From positions 1 through 36,208 of the forward strand of contig JABFXX010000220.1 of the NCBI GenBank assembly GCA_013368795.1: a DNA stretch of 36,208 nt, read 5' to 3'. Source of the DNA: Kofleriaceae bacterium (lineage in GTDB: Bacteria > Myxococcota_A > Polyangia > Haliangiales > Haliangiaceae). A program made the translations under genes and the position numbers. Below, in pieces: positions 7,487 through 18,359 of the stretch (position 1 is its first letter; each line of letters begins with the position of its first letter). Below the pieces are notes generated by a model. It had not been told where the DNA came from and did no database searches. It saw only the letters and a list, made by a program, of their open reading frames with translations.

Positions 7487-8308
7487 ATGGGTCGGTACGG
7501 GGCAGCACGGGTCGCCGTCGCGCTCGAGCGGTGCACGGTGCAGAACGCCGCGCATTTCAACGGAGATGTTCACGTGACGCGCTCGGCTCGCGAGGACCGG
7601 ATGTTCCCGGACCGGGTCAGCGACACGCTCGGCATTTGCCTCCTGACCGGCGGTTCACATCAGGTCGTGTTCGACGGGCGCAAGCTCGACATCCCGGCGA
7701 ACAGCATCCTGCTCCGTCGGCCCGGCTCGATCTGGTCGTCGCCGCGCAGCACGATCGGTTTTGTCTGCGTCGACATCGGTCGCGATCTCCTGCCCAAGGA
7801 CGCGCGATGGCACCACGACACGTTCGTGCCAGCGTCCGCGCTGCCGGCGCTCGTCGAGATCGCCGATCGCCTGATCGTCGAGGACGATCGGTTCGCGCAG
7901 CAGGAGCGCGTCGTGAAGCTGATCGACACGGTCGTCGATCTCGGGTTCTCGCGCACGAGCGAAGCCGACTCCGAGCGTCCTCACGCCGCCGCGATCGCGC
8001 GCGACTACCTCGAGACCTGCTTCGCGAGCAACGTCAGTCTCGACGACCTCGCGTTTCTCGCCGGCACGAACCGGTTCTCGCTGATCCGCCTGTTTCGCCG
8101 CGCGTACAACGTCACGCCGCACGCGTTCCAGATCCGGCTCCGCATCGAGCACACGTGCCGTCTGCTCCGTGCCGGCATCCCCGTGCACGAGATCGCACCG
8201 ATCGTCGGGTTCTCCGATCAGAGTCACCTGACGCGCCACTTCGCGCGCGTCGTCGGTCTCACGCCCGCGCGCTACGCACGAACCGTTCGCGCGTCATACG
8301 TGGGCTGA
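7487..8308 (+). CDS. AraC-family transcriptional regulator
   Basis: From the ATG at 7487 the product is 273 residues; a GTG at 7460 in the same frame is less likely. The N-terminal 150 residues are a cupin-like sensing region (CLLTGGSHQVVFDGR, then IPANSILLRRPGS). The C-terminal 100 residues carry the two helix-turn-helix motifs of the family: LDDLAFLAGTNRFSLIRLFR, then VHEIAPIVGFSDQSHLTRHF, followed by GLTPARYAR. Such proteins bind DNA as effector-responsive activators. Its divergent position next to the SnoaL-hydrolase gene, with an inverted repeat between them, suggests local control. Its 3' end overlaps the convergent response-regulator gene by 15 bases. Confidence 0.92.
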   Translation: MGRYGAARVAVALERCTVQNAAHFNGDVHVTRSAREDRMFPDRVSDTLGICLLTGGSHQVVFDGRKLDIPANSILLRRPGSIWSSPRSTIGFVCVDIGRDLLPKDARWHHDTFVPASALPALVEIADRLIVEDDRFAQQERVVKLIDTVVDLGFSRTSEADSERPHAAAIARDYLETCFASNVSLDDLAFLAGTNRFSLIRLFRRAYNVTPHAFQIRLRIEHTCRLLRAGIPVHEIAPIVGFSDQSHLTRHFARVVGLTPARYARTVRASYVG

Positions 8309-8668
8309 CACCTTGGGGAGCGCGCTCGCGACGACCGAGTGCAGCGTCGCGAGATCGAACGGCTTGCCGAGGTAGGCGGTCGCGCCGATATCGTGCGCGC
8401 TCCGCGCCGCATCGTGCGCCGCCGTGATCACGATGACGGGAACGTGCCACAGCCCGCGCTCGCGCAGGACTCTCGCCAGCTCCCAGCCGTTCATCACCGG
8501 CATGTTCATGTCGAGCAAGATGAGGTCGGGCAGGCCCTGCGAGTCGATCACCTCGAGTGCCGCGACGCCGTCCTCGGCCTCGATCACCTGCACGGTGTCG
8601 TTGCGCAACGCGCGAACGACCACATCTCGCAAGTCCTCGTCGTCTTCGACCAGCAGCAGCGTCGTCAT
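8294..8668 (-). CDS. Single-domain response regulator
   Basis: At 124 residues this is a receiver domain only. LLLVEDDEDL supplies the acidic pocket (Glu8, Asp9, Asp10), Asp53 in LILLDMNMP is the phosphoacceptor, Thr82 lies in VIVITAAHD and Lys102 in GKPFD. There is no DNA-binding output domain, so it should pass phosphate or act through protein contacts in the cytoplasm. Its start overlaps the end of the sensor kinase by four bases (ATGA), making that kinase the obvious partner. Confidence 0.93.
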   Translation of the reverse strand: MTTLLLVEDDEDLRDVVVRALRNDTVQVIEAEDGVAALEVIDSQGLPDLILLDMNMPVMNGWELARVLRERGLWHVPVIVITAAHDAARSAHDIGATAYLGKPFDLATLHSVVASALPKVSAHV

Positions 8669-9717
8669 CTCGACTCCCCTTCGATCGGCAGCTCGACGTA
8701 AAACGTGGAGCCGCGGTTCTCTTCGCTGTCGAACCAGATCCGCCCGCCGTGCTGCGCGATGATCGCGCGCGCGACGAAGAGCCCGACGCCGATCCCGCCG
8801 GCATCGAGCGGCGTACCCGCGTGCGCGCGGAAGAACTTCTCGAACATGCGCGACTGCTTCTCGGCCGGGATGCCGACGCCGTGATCGCGGACCTCGAGCC
8901 GTGCGATCGAGTCGGTGCTCGTCAGCGAGATCTCGACGGTGGTATCCGGGCGCGAGTACTTCAGCGCGTTGTCGATGATCGCGTAGAACGCGCGGCGCAT
9001 CCGTGCCTCGTCCCATTCGACGCAGACATCCGAGCTCGCGATGACGTGAACCCGCCGCGCGGCGCGCGCCGGCAGCCGCGAGAGCGCGCCGTCGACGAGC
9101 TCGCGGAGGCGCACCGGCAGGCGCGAGAAGCTGAACAGCCCGCCCTGGAGATCGAGCAGGTCGAGCAGCGAGTTGATGAGACCGTCGATGCGGTCGACGC
9201 CGCGCGTGAGCGCCTGCACCACCCGCTCCTCGGGCGGCGTGTCGAGCGCGAGCGACTGCGCGTTTGCCTTGATCACCGAGACGGGGGTCTTGAGCTCGTG
9301 TGCTGCCTGGCGGATGAACTCCTCCTTGACGCGCGCGAGCTCGTATTCCTTGGTGACGTCGACGGCGACCTTGACCGCGCCGATGATCTTGCCTTCGCGG
9401 TCGCGCAGCGGCGCCGTCCGCGTGCGCAGCATCGTCATCCCTCGCTCGTCCTCGAACAGCTCCATCTCGGTGACGACCTCTTCGCCCGAGAGCGCTCGCT
9501 CGAACGGCATCTTCTCGAACGGGATCGGCTTGCCGTCCTCGCCGCGCACCCTCGGAAAATGGAACGGGCGGCCGTCCTTGCCCCGGATCTCGTCGATGGT
9601 TTTCGCACCGACGATCTGCAGCGCGGTGTGGTTCAGCGCGACGAGCTCGTGCTTCGCGTCGCAGATGAACACGCCGACCGCCATCGTATCGAGCACCGTG
9701 GTGAGGTCGAGCTCCAT
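8665..9717 (-). CDS. PAS-domain sensor histidine kinase
   Basis: The protein is 350 residues with no membrane segment, so it is probably cytoplasmic. Residues 1-122 form a PAS domain (VGVFICDAKHELVALN, ending in GAVKVAVDVTKE). The dimerisation box carries His140 in AAHELKTPVSVIKAN. The ATPase domain has DNALKYS (N box), DHGVGIP (G1), the EKFFR F-box and GGIGVGLFVAR (G2). All motifs for autophosphorylation are intact. The start at 9717 has GGAG seven bases upstream. It overlaps the receiver gene, forming a two-gene phosphorelay unit. The absence of a membrane anchor suggests an internal redox, ligand or energy signal, which cannot be read further. Confidence 0.93.
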   Translation of the reverse strand: MELDLTTVLDTMAVGVFICDAKHELVALNHTALQIVGAKTIDEIRGKDGRPFHFPRVRGEDGKPIPFEKMPFERALSGEEVVTEMELFEDERGMTMLRTRTAPLRDREGKIIGAVKVAVDVTKEYELARVKEEFIRQAAHELKTPVSVIKANAQSLALDTPPEERVVQALTRGVDRIDGLINSLLDLLDLQGGLFSFSRLPVRLRELVDGALSRLPARAARRVHVIASSDVCVEWDEARMRRAFYAIIDNALKYSRPDTTVEISLTSTDSIARLEVRDHGVGIPAEKQSRMFEKFFRAHAGTPLDAGGIGVGLFVARAIIAQHGGRIWFDSEENRGSTFYVELPIEGESR

Positions 9718-9799
9718 CACCAATCTCCGCGTTATCGAGATCACTGGAGCATGCGCCAGGAGCGACCGCACGCGCAGTTTCTGCACGCGCGTCGACGGC

Positions 9800-10297
9800 T
9801 TAGCGCTTGCGATTCTTCGCGACGATCGCGGTGTTGAGCGCGGTCGCAAAGCCGATCCAGCCAAGATACGGCGCGACGGCGACCGCGGCGGCGCGATCGA
9901 CCTTCGCCGCGCTCGCGAGGTAGGCACTCGCCGCGCCGTCGAGTGCGGCGAGGTCGGCGAGCGCGATCGCCGGCTTGCGCGCGCCGAAGAACAGCGGCGT
10001 CCATCCGCCGTTGAGGGCGAGCTGCGCCACCCACAACCCGAGTGCACGCGTTCGCTCGGGCGAGTCGGCGGTGCGCCACACGCGCCAGCCCGAGTACGCG
10101 ATCGCACCGTAGAGCAGGGTCCACACCGGGCCGAATACCCAGTTCGGCGGCTGGAAGGACGGCTTGTCGAGCTTGCGAAACCAGCGACCGCCGGGACGGC
10201 CCTTGCCGCGCATCGTCAGCGTTCCGAGCGCCGCGGCACCCGCGCACAGTGCGCCGAAGCCGAGCGCGGCGACGAGAGACTTGTTCGCGCGTGGCAT
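9800..10297 (-). CDS. tspO: TspO/MBR-family membrane protein
   Basis: The 165-residue protein has five hydrophobic segments and the family's Trp-rich motifs: KPSFQPPNWVFGPVWTLLY, an internal GGWTPLFF segment and the C-terminal YLGWIGFATALN. TspO/translocator proteins bind porphyrins and are linked to tetrapyrrole handling and stress or light regulation. The ATG at 10297 is preceded by GAGG and, further up, by TATCTT, which could be a -10 box for a short leader. It lies 82 bases upstream of the histidine kinase gene on the same strand. Whether the two are co-transcribed is unclear, but a tetrapyrrole or redox signal shared by both is conceivable. Confidence 0.92.
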   Translation of the reverse strand: MPRANKSLVAALGFGALCAGAAALGTLTMRGKGRPGGRWFRKLDKPSFQPPNWVFGPVWTLLYGAIAYSGWRVWRTADSPERTRALGLWVAQLALNGGWTPLFFGARKPAIALADLAALDGAASAYLASAAKVDRAAAVAVAPYLGWIGFATALNTAIVAKNRKR

Positions 10298-10347
10298 GAC
10301 CTCGGTGTTGCAAGATACGGCCCGCGTGCGTGCGAGACCGTCGGAGA

Positions 10348-11142
10348 TCAGCGACGCGCGAGTCGGACCGCGAGCGGCCAGCGAATCGTGCGGCGCTCGC
10401 CGTCGGGCCACATCGCGGCGAGCTTCTCGCCGAGCGCGTCGTACGCACCGGTACCGACCAGCTCCGCGCGCTTCACGGTCGCCGACCACGTCGCGACGTA
10501 GCCCATCAGCTCGTCGCGCGTCCACTCTGCTCGCATGTCGATCGCCGGCGCCTCGACGGCAGGCCACGGCCACGCGAGATTTCGATAACCATCTTCGACG
10601 TGCTCGCGACCGGGCGGCCAGTACGCTCCGACGTCGTCGCGGTAGTAGCGCGCGACGAGCTCGCCGGCCTCTCCGTCGAGCAACATGATGCCGTAGCTGA
10701 CGAGTGCGACGAGACCACCGGGCCTCGTGACGCGGCCGACCTCGGCGACATAGCGCGACCAGTCGAACCAGTGCGCCGCCTGTGCGGCAACCGCGAGATC
10801 GACGCTGGCGTCGGGAAGGCCGCTCGTCTCGGCGGGCGCGCACTTGTACTCGACGCGAGGATGCGGCGTCGCGGCGTCGAGCTGCGCCTGCGATGGCTCG
10901 TGCGCGTAGACGTGGGCGAAGTGAGCGGCGAGCAGCACCGAGAGCTGGCCGTTACCGCAGCCGGCATCCCACGCGGCGTCGCGAGCGGGGCTGCGTTCCG
11001 CGAGTGCATCGGCCAGCGCCTGCGGGTAGCGCGGCCGGTACGCGGCGTACCGCGCGGCGATGGACGAGAAGTGATCGGCGAAGGGCTTCAGGGGTACCGG
11101 CCTTGGAACCCGAACCCGCCCTCGAACGATGCCGACAGCCAC
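10348..11142 (-). CDS. Class I SAM-dependent methyltransferase
   Basis: WDAGCGNGQLSVLLA is motif I, the SAM-binding glycine loop. EPSQAQLDAA gives the acidic residue that holds the ribose, and VDLAVAAQAAHWFDW with RVTRPGGLVALVSYG are later motifs. The usual N-terminal FxxxxxxYxxYRPxYP segment of this subfamily is present as FSSIAARYAAYRPRYP. The acceptor is unknown; relatives are often labelled trans-aconitate-like methyltransferases. The only usual in-frame start upstream of the domain is a GTG at 11142, giving 264 residues and a 55-base overlap with the upstream envelope-protein gene. A CTG overlapping that gene's stop (about 11091) would give a protein closer to family length. The 5' end is therefore uncertain. 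Confidence 0.85.
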   Translation of the reverse strand: MAVGIVRGRVRVPRPVPLKPFADHFSSIAARYAAYRPRYPQALADALAERSPARDAAWDAGCGNGQLSVLLAAHFAHVYAHEPSQAQLDAATPHPRVEYKCAPAETSGLPDASVDLAVAAQAAHWFDWSRYVAEVGRVTRPGGLVALVSYGIMLLDGEAGELVARYYRDDVGAYWPPGREHVEDGYRNLAWPWPAVEAPAIDMRAEWTRDELMGYVATWSATVKRAELVGTGAYDALGEKLAAMWPDGERRTIRWPLAVRLARR

Positions 11143-11699
11143 CGCGAGAACTCCAGGTTCTCGGCGACGAAGAAGTAGATGCCGTACGTCCGGTGCAGGT
11201 CGATCCAGAGGCCTTCGATGCCACGCACGCCGAAGTCGTTGCCGCGGTCGTAGTTCGCGAGATCGATCAGGATCGACGGCTGGACGAACAGCTTCGTCCG
11301 CTTGGCTTCGCTGAAGAAGAAGCGCGCGCCGGGAGCGAGCGAGAACGGCCGTGGCCCCGCCATGCCGGGCGTGGTGCCGAAGTCGCGCTCGACACCGAGC
11401 CTCATCTCGAGCGTCAGCTCGACGCTCCTGGCGACGCCATAGGCGGCCTCGAGGTCGAGCGCGAGCGGCGTTCGGCCGGTGCAGACCGTCGCGAACCCGT
11501 GCTCGGCGGCCGAGTCCGACTTGCCGCAGTAGACGGTGTTCTCGTACGTCACGATGCCGCGGGCACCGACGGCAAACCGGGTCGAGATCCCGATCTGGCC
11601 CTTGTGGAACGTCTTCGGCGGCTCGCCCGGGTCGTCGGCGTGCGCCGGAACCGTCGCGGATACAGTGAAAGCACCCACCAACAGCAGGATCGCCCGCAT
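11088..11699 (-). CDS. Exported, probably outer-membrane beta-barrel-like protein
   Basis: The protein is 203 residues, with a Sec signal (hydrophobic residues 3-15, predicted cut after AHA). The mature part alternates hydrophobic and polar residues with many Gly and aromatic positions (GISTRFAVGARGIVTYE, LTLEMRLGVERDFG, GARFFFSE), as expected of a small outer-membrane barrel. There is one Cys pair (YCGK and TVCTG). No family was recognised. It is divergent from the DUF4159 operon with only 35 bases between the starts, and its 3' end overlaps the methyltransferase frame. Confidence 0.7.
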   Translation of the reverse strand: MRAILLLVGAFTVSATVPAHADDPGEPPKTFHKGQIGISTRFAVGARGIVTYENTVYCGKSDSAAEHGFATVCTGRTPLALDLEAAYGVARSVELTLEMRLGVERDFGTTPGMAGPRPFSLAPGARFFFSEAKRTKLFVQPSILIDLANYDRGNDFGVRGIEGLWIDLHRTYGIYFFVAENLEFSRWLSASFEGGFGFQGRYP

Positions 11700-11727
11700 T
11701 GCGGCGACGCTATCACGACGCTAGGCT
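11699..11727 (+). promoter_or_regulatory. Weak promoter candidate for the DUF4159 operon
   Basis: TTGCGG (11699-11704), 17 bases, then TAGGCT (11722-11727) would place the transcript start on or next to the ATG at 11735, which lacks a Shine-Dalgarno. The hexamers are poor matches. The call rests on spacing and on the similar layout at 4922-4957. Confidence 0.3.
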
Positions 11728-11734
11728 CCTCGGG

Positions 11735-12528
11735 ATGCTCACCCGGAGGCAGCTGCTCGCCGGAGCGATCGCCGGCCTGGCGCTCGTGAAGTCGCGGCGC
11801 GCACTCGCGATCGGGCCGGCCTCGAAGTTCCGGTTCGGCCAGCTGCAGCTCGGCACCGGGAGCTCGTGGAACCCGCGGCCTGGTGCGCTGCGCCGCCTCG
11901 GCTGGGAGATCGACAAGCGCACGTCGATCGAGGTCGAGCTCGAGCCTGCGGTCGTCACGCCGACGAGCGACACGCTGCACGAGACGCCGTTCCTCTACCT
12001 CGCGGGCGAGAAGGCGATCGAGCTGCCGAGCAACGCCGGGATCGAGGCGCTGCGCCGGTTCCTCACGTTCGGCGGCTTCTTGCTCGTCGACAGTGCCGAG
12101 GGCGCGACCGACGGCGCGTTCGACGGCTCGGTGCGCAAGCTGATCTCGGCGATCTTTCCGCCGCCGACGAAGGGTCTCGAGGTCATCCCGACGGACCACG
12201 TCGTCTACAAGTCGTTTTACCTGCTCGACAAGCCCGTCGGCCGGCTCGCGATCGCGCCGGCGATGGAGGGCATCATCCGCGACGGCAGGCTCGTGTGCGT
12301 CTACGTCCCGAACGATCTCGGCGGCGCGTGGGCGCGCGACGACTTCGGCAACTACGACTTTCCGTGCGAGCCCGGCGGCGAGAAGCAGCGCGAGCTGGCG
12401 TTCCGGCTCGGCGTCAACCTCGTCCAGTACGCGCTCTGCCTCGACTACAAGTCGGATCAGGTGCACGTGCCGTTCATCATGAAGCGCCGCCGGTGGAAGC
12501 CCGACGACGGCGCGAGTAGCCCGATCCG

Positions 12529-12532
<4 letters not shown>
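11735..12532 (+). CDS. DUF4159-domain protein with Tat signal
   Basis: The ATG at 11735 gives 265 residues beginning LTRRQLLAGAIAGLAL, a twin-arginine signal, with a likely cut after RALA. The mature part resembles DUF4159: FRFGQLQLGTG at the start, FLYLAGEKAIELP, then LRRFLTFGGFLLVDSAEG, DHVVYKSFYLL, and NDLGGAWARDDFGNYDFPC. The fold is thought to resemble class I glutamine amidotransferases without their catalysis. These genes usually travel with MoxR/DUF58/VWA cell-envelope operons, and here the stop overlaps the next start by four bases (ATGA). Export by Tat suggests a protein folded before transport and acting in the periplasm. The function is unknown. Confidence 0.85.
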
Positions 12533-15024
<2,492 letters not shown>

Positions 15025-15049
15025 ATAGAGGCACCCGGAAGGTCCGCAA

Positions 15050-16270
15050 ATGCTCCAGCTCGATAGCATCGTCACCGACCTCATGTTCCAGGCCACCGCG
15101 GCCATCGATCAGCAGACGTTGATCGAGGGCCTCGGCGGTGAAGAGGTCCTGCAGACGAAGCAGCTCCTCGACGTCGACCGCCTCGATCCCCGCGCGGAGA
15201 TGGAGCTCTCGCCATCGATGCCGTTCCGCCACCGCGGCGAGCGTCGTCTGATGATCATCGATGACCAGGCGACGACGCCGCGCCAGGATCCGGCGAACGA
15301 TCCGCTCATCAAGGTCGATCTGCGCCCGTTCAAGGAGTCGCTGATCACGACCTGCCAGAAGCTTCCGATCCGGCTCGGTCGGCTCTTCGCGCTCGGCAGC
15401 TGGAGCGACGCGGTCATCTGCGCTCGCTCGCTCCGCGACCTCCGCGGCATCGCGCTCCTGCCGTACGCGCTCGATCCGCACGTCGACGTCGACGGCAAAC
15501 GCCGCGGCACGCCGCTGTCGCAGAAGGAATTCGAGACCAAGCTCGCCGCGTACGAGAAGCGTCTCGACGAGCTCGACGATAAGCAGATCCTTGCGCGCCT
15601 CGGGGACGGCGTGACCTACGAGAAGCGCGGTGACATCCATGTCATCGACGTGCTCGAGGCCGACGGCACGTGGGATCAGCGCAAGTCGATCATGCTCGAG
15701 CAGCAGCTCGCCGCGATGGACACGTTCTCGCTGATCCCCGGCGCACCGTCGAGCGCCGGGAAGGAAGAGGCCGCGCCCGCGCCGTCGAACGGCAAGGCCG
15801 CCGCCAAGCCCGCCGCTGCCGCGCCCGCGAAGGCCGAGCCGCCGAAGCCGGAGCCCAAGGCAGAGCCGAAGGGCCCGCCGCTGGCCGCGAAGGAGCTCGA
15901 CGGCAAGATCGTGCTCGTGTTCCCGCCCGAGCGCTTCGACCTCGACGTCGCTGCCGCGCTCGGCAAGCGCGACTGGGACGCGGTCGTCCGCCGCTCCGAT
16001 AACCTGACCGGCGCGATGCGCGACAAGATCCACCGCGACGGTGCGAGCTGGGTCGCGCCGCTCGAGTTCCTCTCCGAGGTGTTCGTCGACGGCAAGCCGC
16101 TGACGAAGCAGCAGTTCGAGAAGGAGGCGCGCGCCGTCGACGGTGCGCGTGCGCTCGACGTGCACTTCCCGCGCTTCGGCGAGGTCGTGCTGCTCGAGGT
16201 TCCGGGCAAGGGTCGGTTCGTGACGTCTCTGACCGATCGCGCCGAGCGGGCGCTCGACCTGGTGAAGTGA
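15050..16270 (+). CDS. Hypothetical protein with Ala/Pro/Lys hinge
   Basis: I do not recognise this 406-residue protein. GGAAGG seven bases before the ATG at 15050 supports the start. There is no signal peptide or membrane helix, so it is probably cytoplasmic. Residues 1-235 form one region, mixed alpha/beta by composition, with LMIIDDQATTP and FKESLITTCQKLPIRLGRL. Residues about 240-282 are a flexible linker of Ala, Pro, Lys and Glu. Residues 285-406 form a second domain (KIVLVFPPERFDLDVAAALG and FGEVVLLEVPGKGRFV). It lies 25 bases after the VWA gene and overlaps the next gene by one base (TGATG), so it belongs to the same operon. A scaffold or adaptor role is a guess. Confidence 0.75.
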   Translation: MLQLDSIVTDLMFQATAAIDQQTLIEGLGGEEVLQTKQLLDVDRLDPRAEMELSPSMPFRHRGERRLMIIDDQATTPRQDPANDPLIKVDLRPFKESLITTCQKLPIRLGRLFALGSWSDAVICARSLRDLRGIALLPYALDPHVDVDGKRRGTPLSQKEFETKLAAYEKRLDELDDKQILARLGDGVTYEKRGDIHVIDVLEADGTWDQRKSIMLEQQLAAMDTFSLIPGAPSSAGKEEAAPAPSNGKAAAKPAAAAPAKAEPPKPEPKAEPKGPPLAAKELDGKIVLVFPPERFDLDVAAALGKRDWDAVVRRSDNLTGAMRDKIHRDGASWVAPLEFLSEVFVDGKPLTKQQFEKEARAVDGARALDVHFPRFGEVVLLEVPGKGRFVTSLTDRAERALDLVK

Positions 16271-17424
16271 TGCGCACCGCGGTGATGCTCGGCGCCGTTG
16301 TACTCGCGCTGACCACTGCGAGCGCGCACGCCGAAACGGACGATCTCGCGGATCGCTCGCTGGTCTTCGCCCGCGGCAACACGCTCATCAAGACCGACGC
16401 GAAGGGCAAGACCGAGACCGAGCTCGCGACGCTGCCGAGCACCGACAAGGTGCGCGCGCTGCGCATCGACGCGCTCGGCAAGGTGCTGCTCATCGACGTC
16501 GGCGGCTCGTGGTCGTGGCTGCCGCTCGACGGCTCGACGAAGACGCCGAACCCGCTGCCGTGCGATGCCGGACCGGCGCAGCTCGCCGAGGACGGCCTGT
16601 CCGTGCTGTGCCGCGCGAAGTCCGATGCGAACGCGACCGGCGGTTCGATCGTCGTGACGCTCGCGACCGGCAAGGTCATCTCGGTCGACGTTCCGCCGAC
16701 GACCTCGCGCATGACCGGCATCGGCATCGAGCGCAGGCTCGTGTGGGCCGACGCGTCGGCGGTATGGGCCGCACCTGCGGGCGCGGTGAAGAAGGCGGTC
16801 AAGGTCGCGCCTGCCGCGCCACTGCGCAGCTTCTCGGTCAGCCCCGATGGCTCGCATGCGCTGGGCGTGTTCGCGAGCGAGGTCTTCGAGAACGCACGCA
16901 AGAAGGTGGCGGGCGAGACGCTGATGGTGTTCGCGCTCGACGGTGAGGCTGCTCAGCGCAAGGCGATCCAGAAGGGCGTGCCCGTCGAGTGGTCGCACGA
17001 CTCGCGGTGGGTGCTGATCCAGGACGGCGCGAGCGCGTGCATCATGCTCGTCGTGGGCGGCGAGTACAAATGCTGGAAGGGCTACACCGCGGCCTCGATC
17101 TCTCCCGACGGCAAGTACGCGCTCATCCTCGGCAACCGCGACGGCAGCAAGAAGCAGGACAAGAAGGACGACAAGAAGTCGTCGAAGAAGGGCGACAAGA
17201 AGTCGAAGAAGAAGAAGGCGCCCGATCCCGAGCCGGTCTCCGACGAAGGCGAGCCCGGTGAAGACGAAGGCGAGGGCGACGAGTCCACCGCCACCGACGA
17301 TGTCGCGGTCGCGCCGCCGAGCGGTCAGCTCGCGCTCTATCGCGCGCAGCTCGATGGTGCATTCGCGAAGTCGCCGGCGCTCGTCATGCGCGTCGTCGAT
17401 GGCGCCGCTGTGTGGATTCCCTAG
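16270..17424 (+). CDS. Exported beta-propeller-like protein with charged low-complexity insert
   Basis: The ATG at 16270 overlaps the previous stop (TGATG) and is preferred to the GTG at 16267. A Sec signal is evident (hydrophobic residues 5-18, cut after AHA). The mature part has repeated short strands like a WD40/TolB-like propeller: RSLVFARGNTLIKTD, LRSFSVSPDGSHALGVFA, VEWSHDSRWVLIQDG and ASISPDGKYALILGN. After the last, a Lys-rich run (17149-17220) is followed by a Glu/Asp-rich run (17221-17300), then a final strand. The insert separates positive and negative charge sharply and is probably disordered. It is the last gene of the DUF4159 operon. The function is unknown; periplasmic location is inferred. 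Confidence 0.8.
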   Translation: MRTAVMLGAVVLALTTASAHAETDDLADRSLVFARGNTLIKTDAKGKTETELATLPSTDKVRALRIDALGKVLLIDVGGSWSWLPLDGSTKTPNPLPCDAGPAQLAEDGLSVLCRAKSDANATGGSIVVTLATGKVISVDVPPTTSRMTGIGIERRLVWADASAVWAAPAGAVKKAVKVAPAAPLRSFSVSPDGSHALGVFASEVFENARKKVAGETLMVFALDGEAAQRKAIQKGVPVEWSHDSRWVLIQDGASACIMLVVGGEYKCWKGYTAASISPDGKYALILGNRDGSKKQDKKDDKKSSKKGDKKSKKKKAPDPEPVSDEGEPGEDEGEGDESTATDDVAVAPPSGQLALYRAQLDGAFAKSPALVMRVVDGAAVWIP

Positions 17425-17481
17425 TCGATTCCTCGTCGGCGTTTCGCGACGTTTCGATTCGGTGTCACATTATTTCATCGG

Positions 17482-17501
17482 CGAAACCGAAGCCGGTTTC
17501 G
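17482..17501 (+). promoter_or_regulatory. Perfect 8-bp hairpin just before the dioxygenase start
   Basis: CGAAACCG (17482-17489) and CGGTTTCG (17494-17501) are a perfect inverted repeat around a four-base loop. The last stem base overlaps GAGG, the only ribosome-site candidate for the ATG at 17510. Direct GTTTCG copies at 17441 and 17451 repeat the arm. It could be a translational hairpin, an operator, or a T-less terminator of the preceding operon. Confidence 0.45.
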
Positions 17502-17509
17502 AGGCACAT

Positions 17510-18349
17510 ATGGGCATGCGCAACGTCAAGCCTCGTCACCTCGATCGCCGACAGCTCCTGCGCGCGATCGGCTTTGGCATCGCGGCCACACCGTTCGTCA
17601 TCGGCGCGTGCACCGACGCCGCGGCAGAGATGGTCGACGCGAATGGCTCGGGCTCCGGCTCGAGCGATGGCTCCCTGCCGTCGGACTGGGCGAACGGCGG
17701 CACCGTATCGATGACCGACAAGGCGAGCTATCCCGATCCGTTCGCGGCCGCGACGACGACGTGCGCGATCGTCGCCGGCGTCACCGAGGGCCCGTGCACG
17801 ACGACGACGACGCTCGATCGCGAGGACATCTCCGAGGGCTGGACTGGGTTGCCGGTGCGGCTCGCGCTCAAGATCGTCGACGCGTCGTGTGCGCCGATCG
17901 CCGGTGCGGTCGTGAAGATCTGGGCGACGAACAACGCGGGCAGCTATTCGGGACAGACGCCGAACAACGGCATGTGCCTGAAGGATCAGTCGTACAGCTC
18001 GATGAACTTCATGCGCGGCGCGCGCACGACGAATGCAGACGGCGTCGTCTACTTCGACACGTGCTTCCCGGGCTGGTACCGCGGGCGCGCGGTTCACATC
18101 CACTTCCAGGTCTCGAGCGGCAACACGACCTACAAGGTCTCGCAGCTGTTCTTCCCCGAGGACCTGACCGCGTCGATCTTCTCGGACCACGTCGACTACA
18201 AGTCGTTCGGCCAGCCCGACACGACGTTTGCGAACGACAACGTGATGTCGACGATCCCGTCGGCGAGCCGCGCGCAGAACATCGTCGAGTACGCGCGCAT
18301 GACCGACGGCGCGATGCTCGCGTCGAAGGTCGTGACCGTGAAGAGCTAG
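17510..18349 (+). CDS. Exported intradiol ring-cleavage dioxygenase-like lipoprotein
   Basis: The 279-residue protein begins with a twin-arginine signal (LDRRQLLRAIGFGIAATPF) that ends in VIGAC, a lipobox, suggesting a Tat-exported lipoprotein. A Ser/Gly linker follows. The catalytic domain resembles protocatechuate/catechol dioxygenases: TEGPC, DREDISEG, GAVVKIWATNNAGSYSG (first Tyr ligand), then FPGWYRGRAVHIHFQV, which supplies the second Tyr and both His ligands of the ferric site. All four iron ligands appear present; the usual GPYY is GPCT. Intradiol enzymes open catechols with oxygen, normally in the cytoplasm, whereas this branch is secreted and its substrate is unknown. A second ATG at 17516 is also possible. 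The gene is convergent with the MYXO-CTERM lipoprotein gene. Confidence 0.88.
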   Translation: MGMRNVKPRHLDRRQLLRAIGFGIAATPFVIGACTDAAAEMVDANGSGSGSSDGSLPSDWANGGTVSMTDKASYPDPFAAATTTCAIVAGVTEGPCTTTTTLDREDISEGWTGLPVRLALKIVDASCAPIAGAVVKIWATNNAGSYSGQTPNNGMCLKDQSYSSMNFMRGARTTNADGVVYFDTCFPGWYRGRAVHIHFQVSSGNTTYKVSQLFFPEDLTASIFSDHVDYKSFGQPDTTFANDNVMSTIPSASRAQNIVEYARMTDGAMLASKVVTVKS

Positions 18350-18359
18350 CGCGCGCGCA

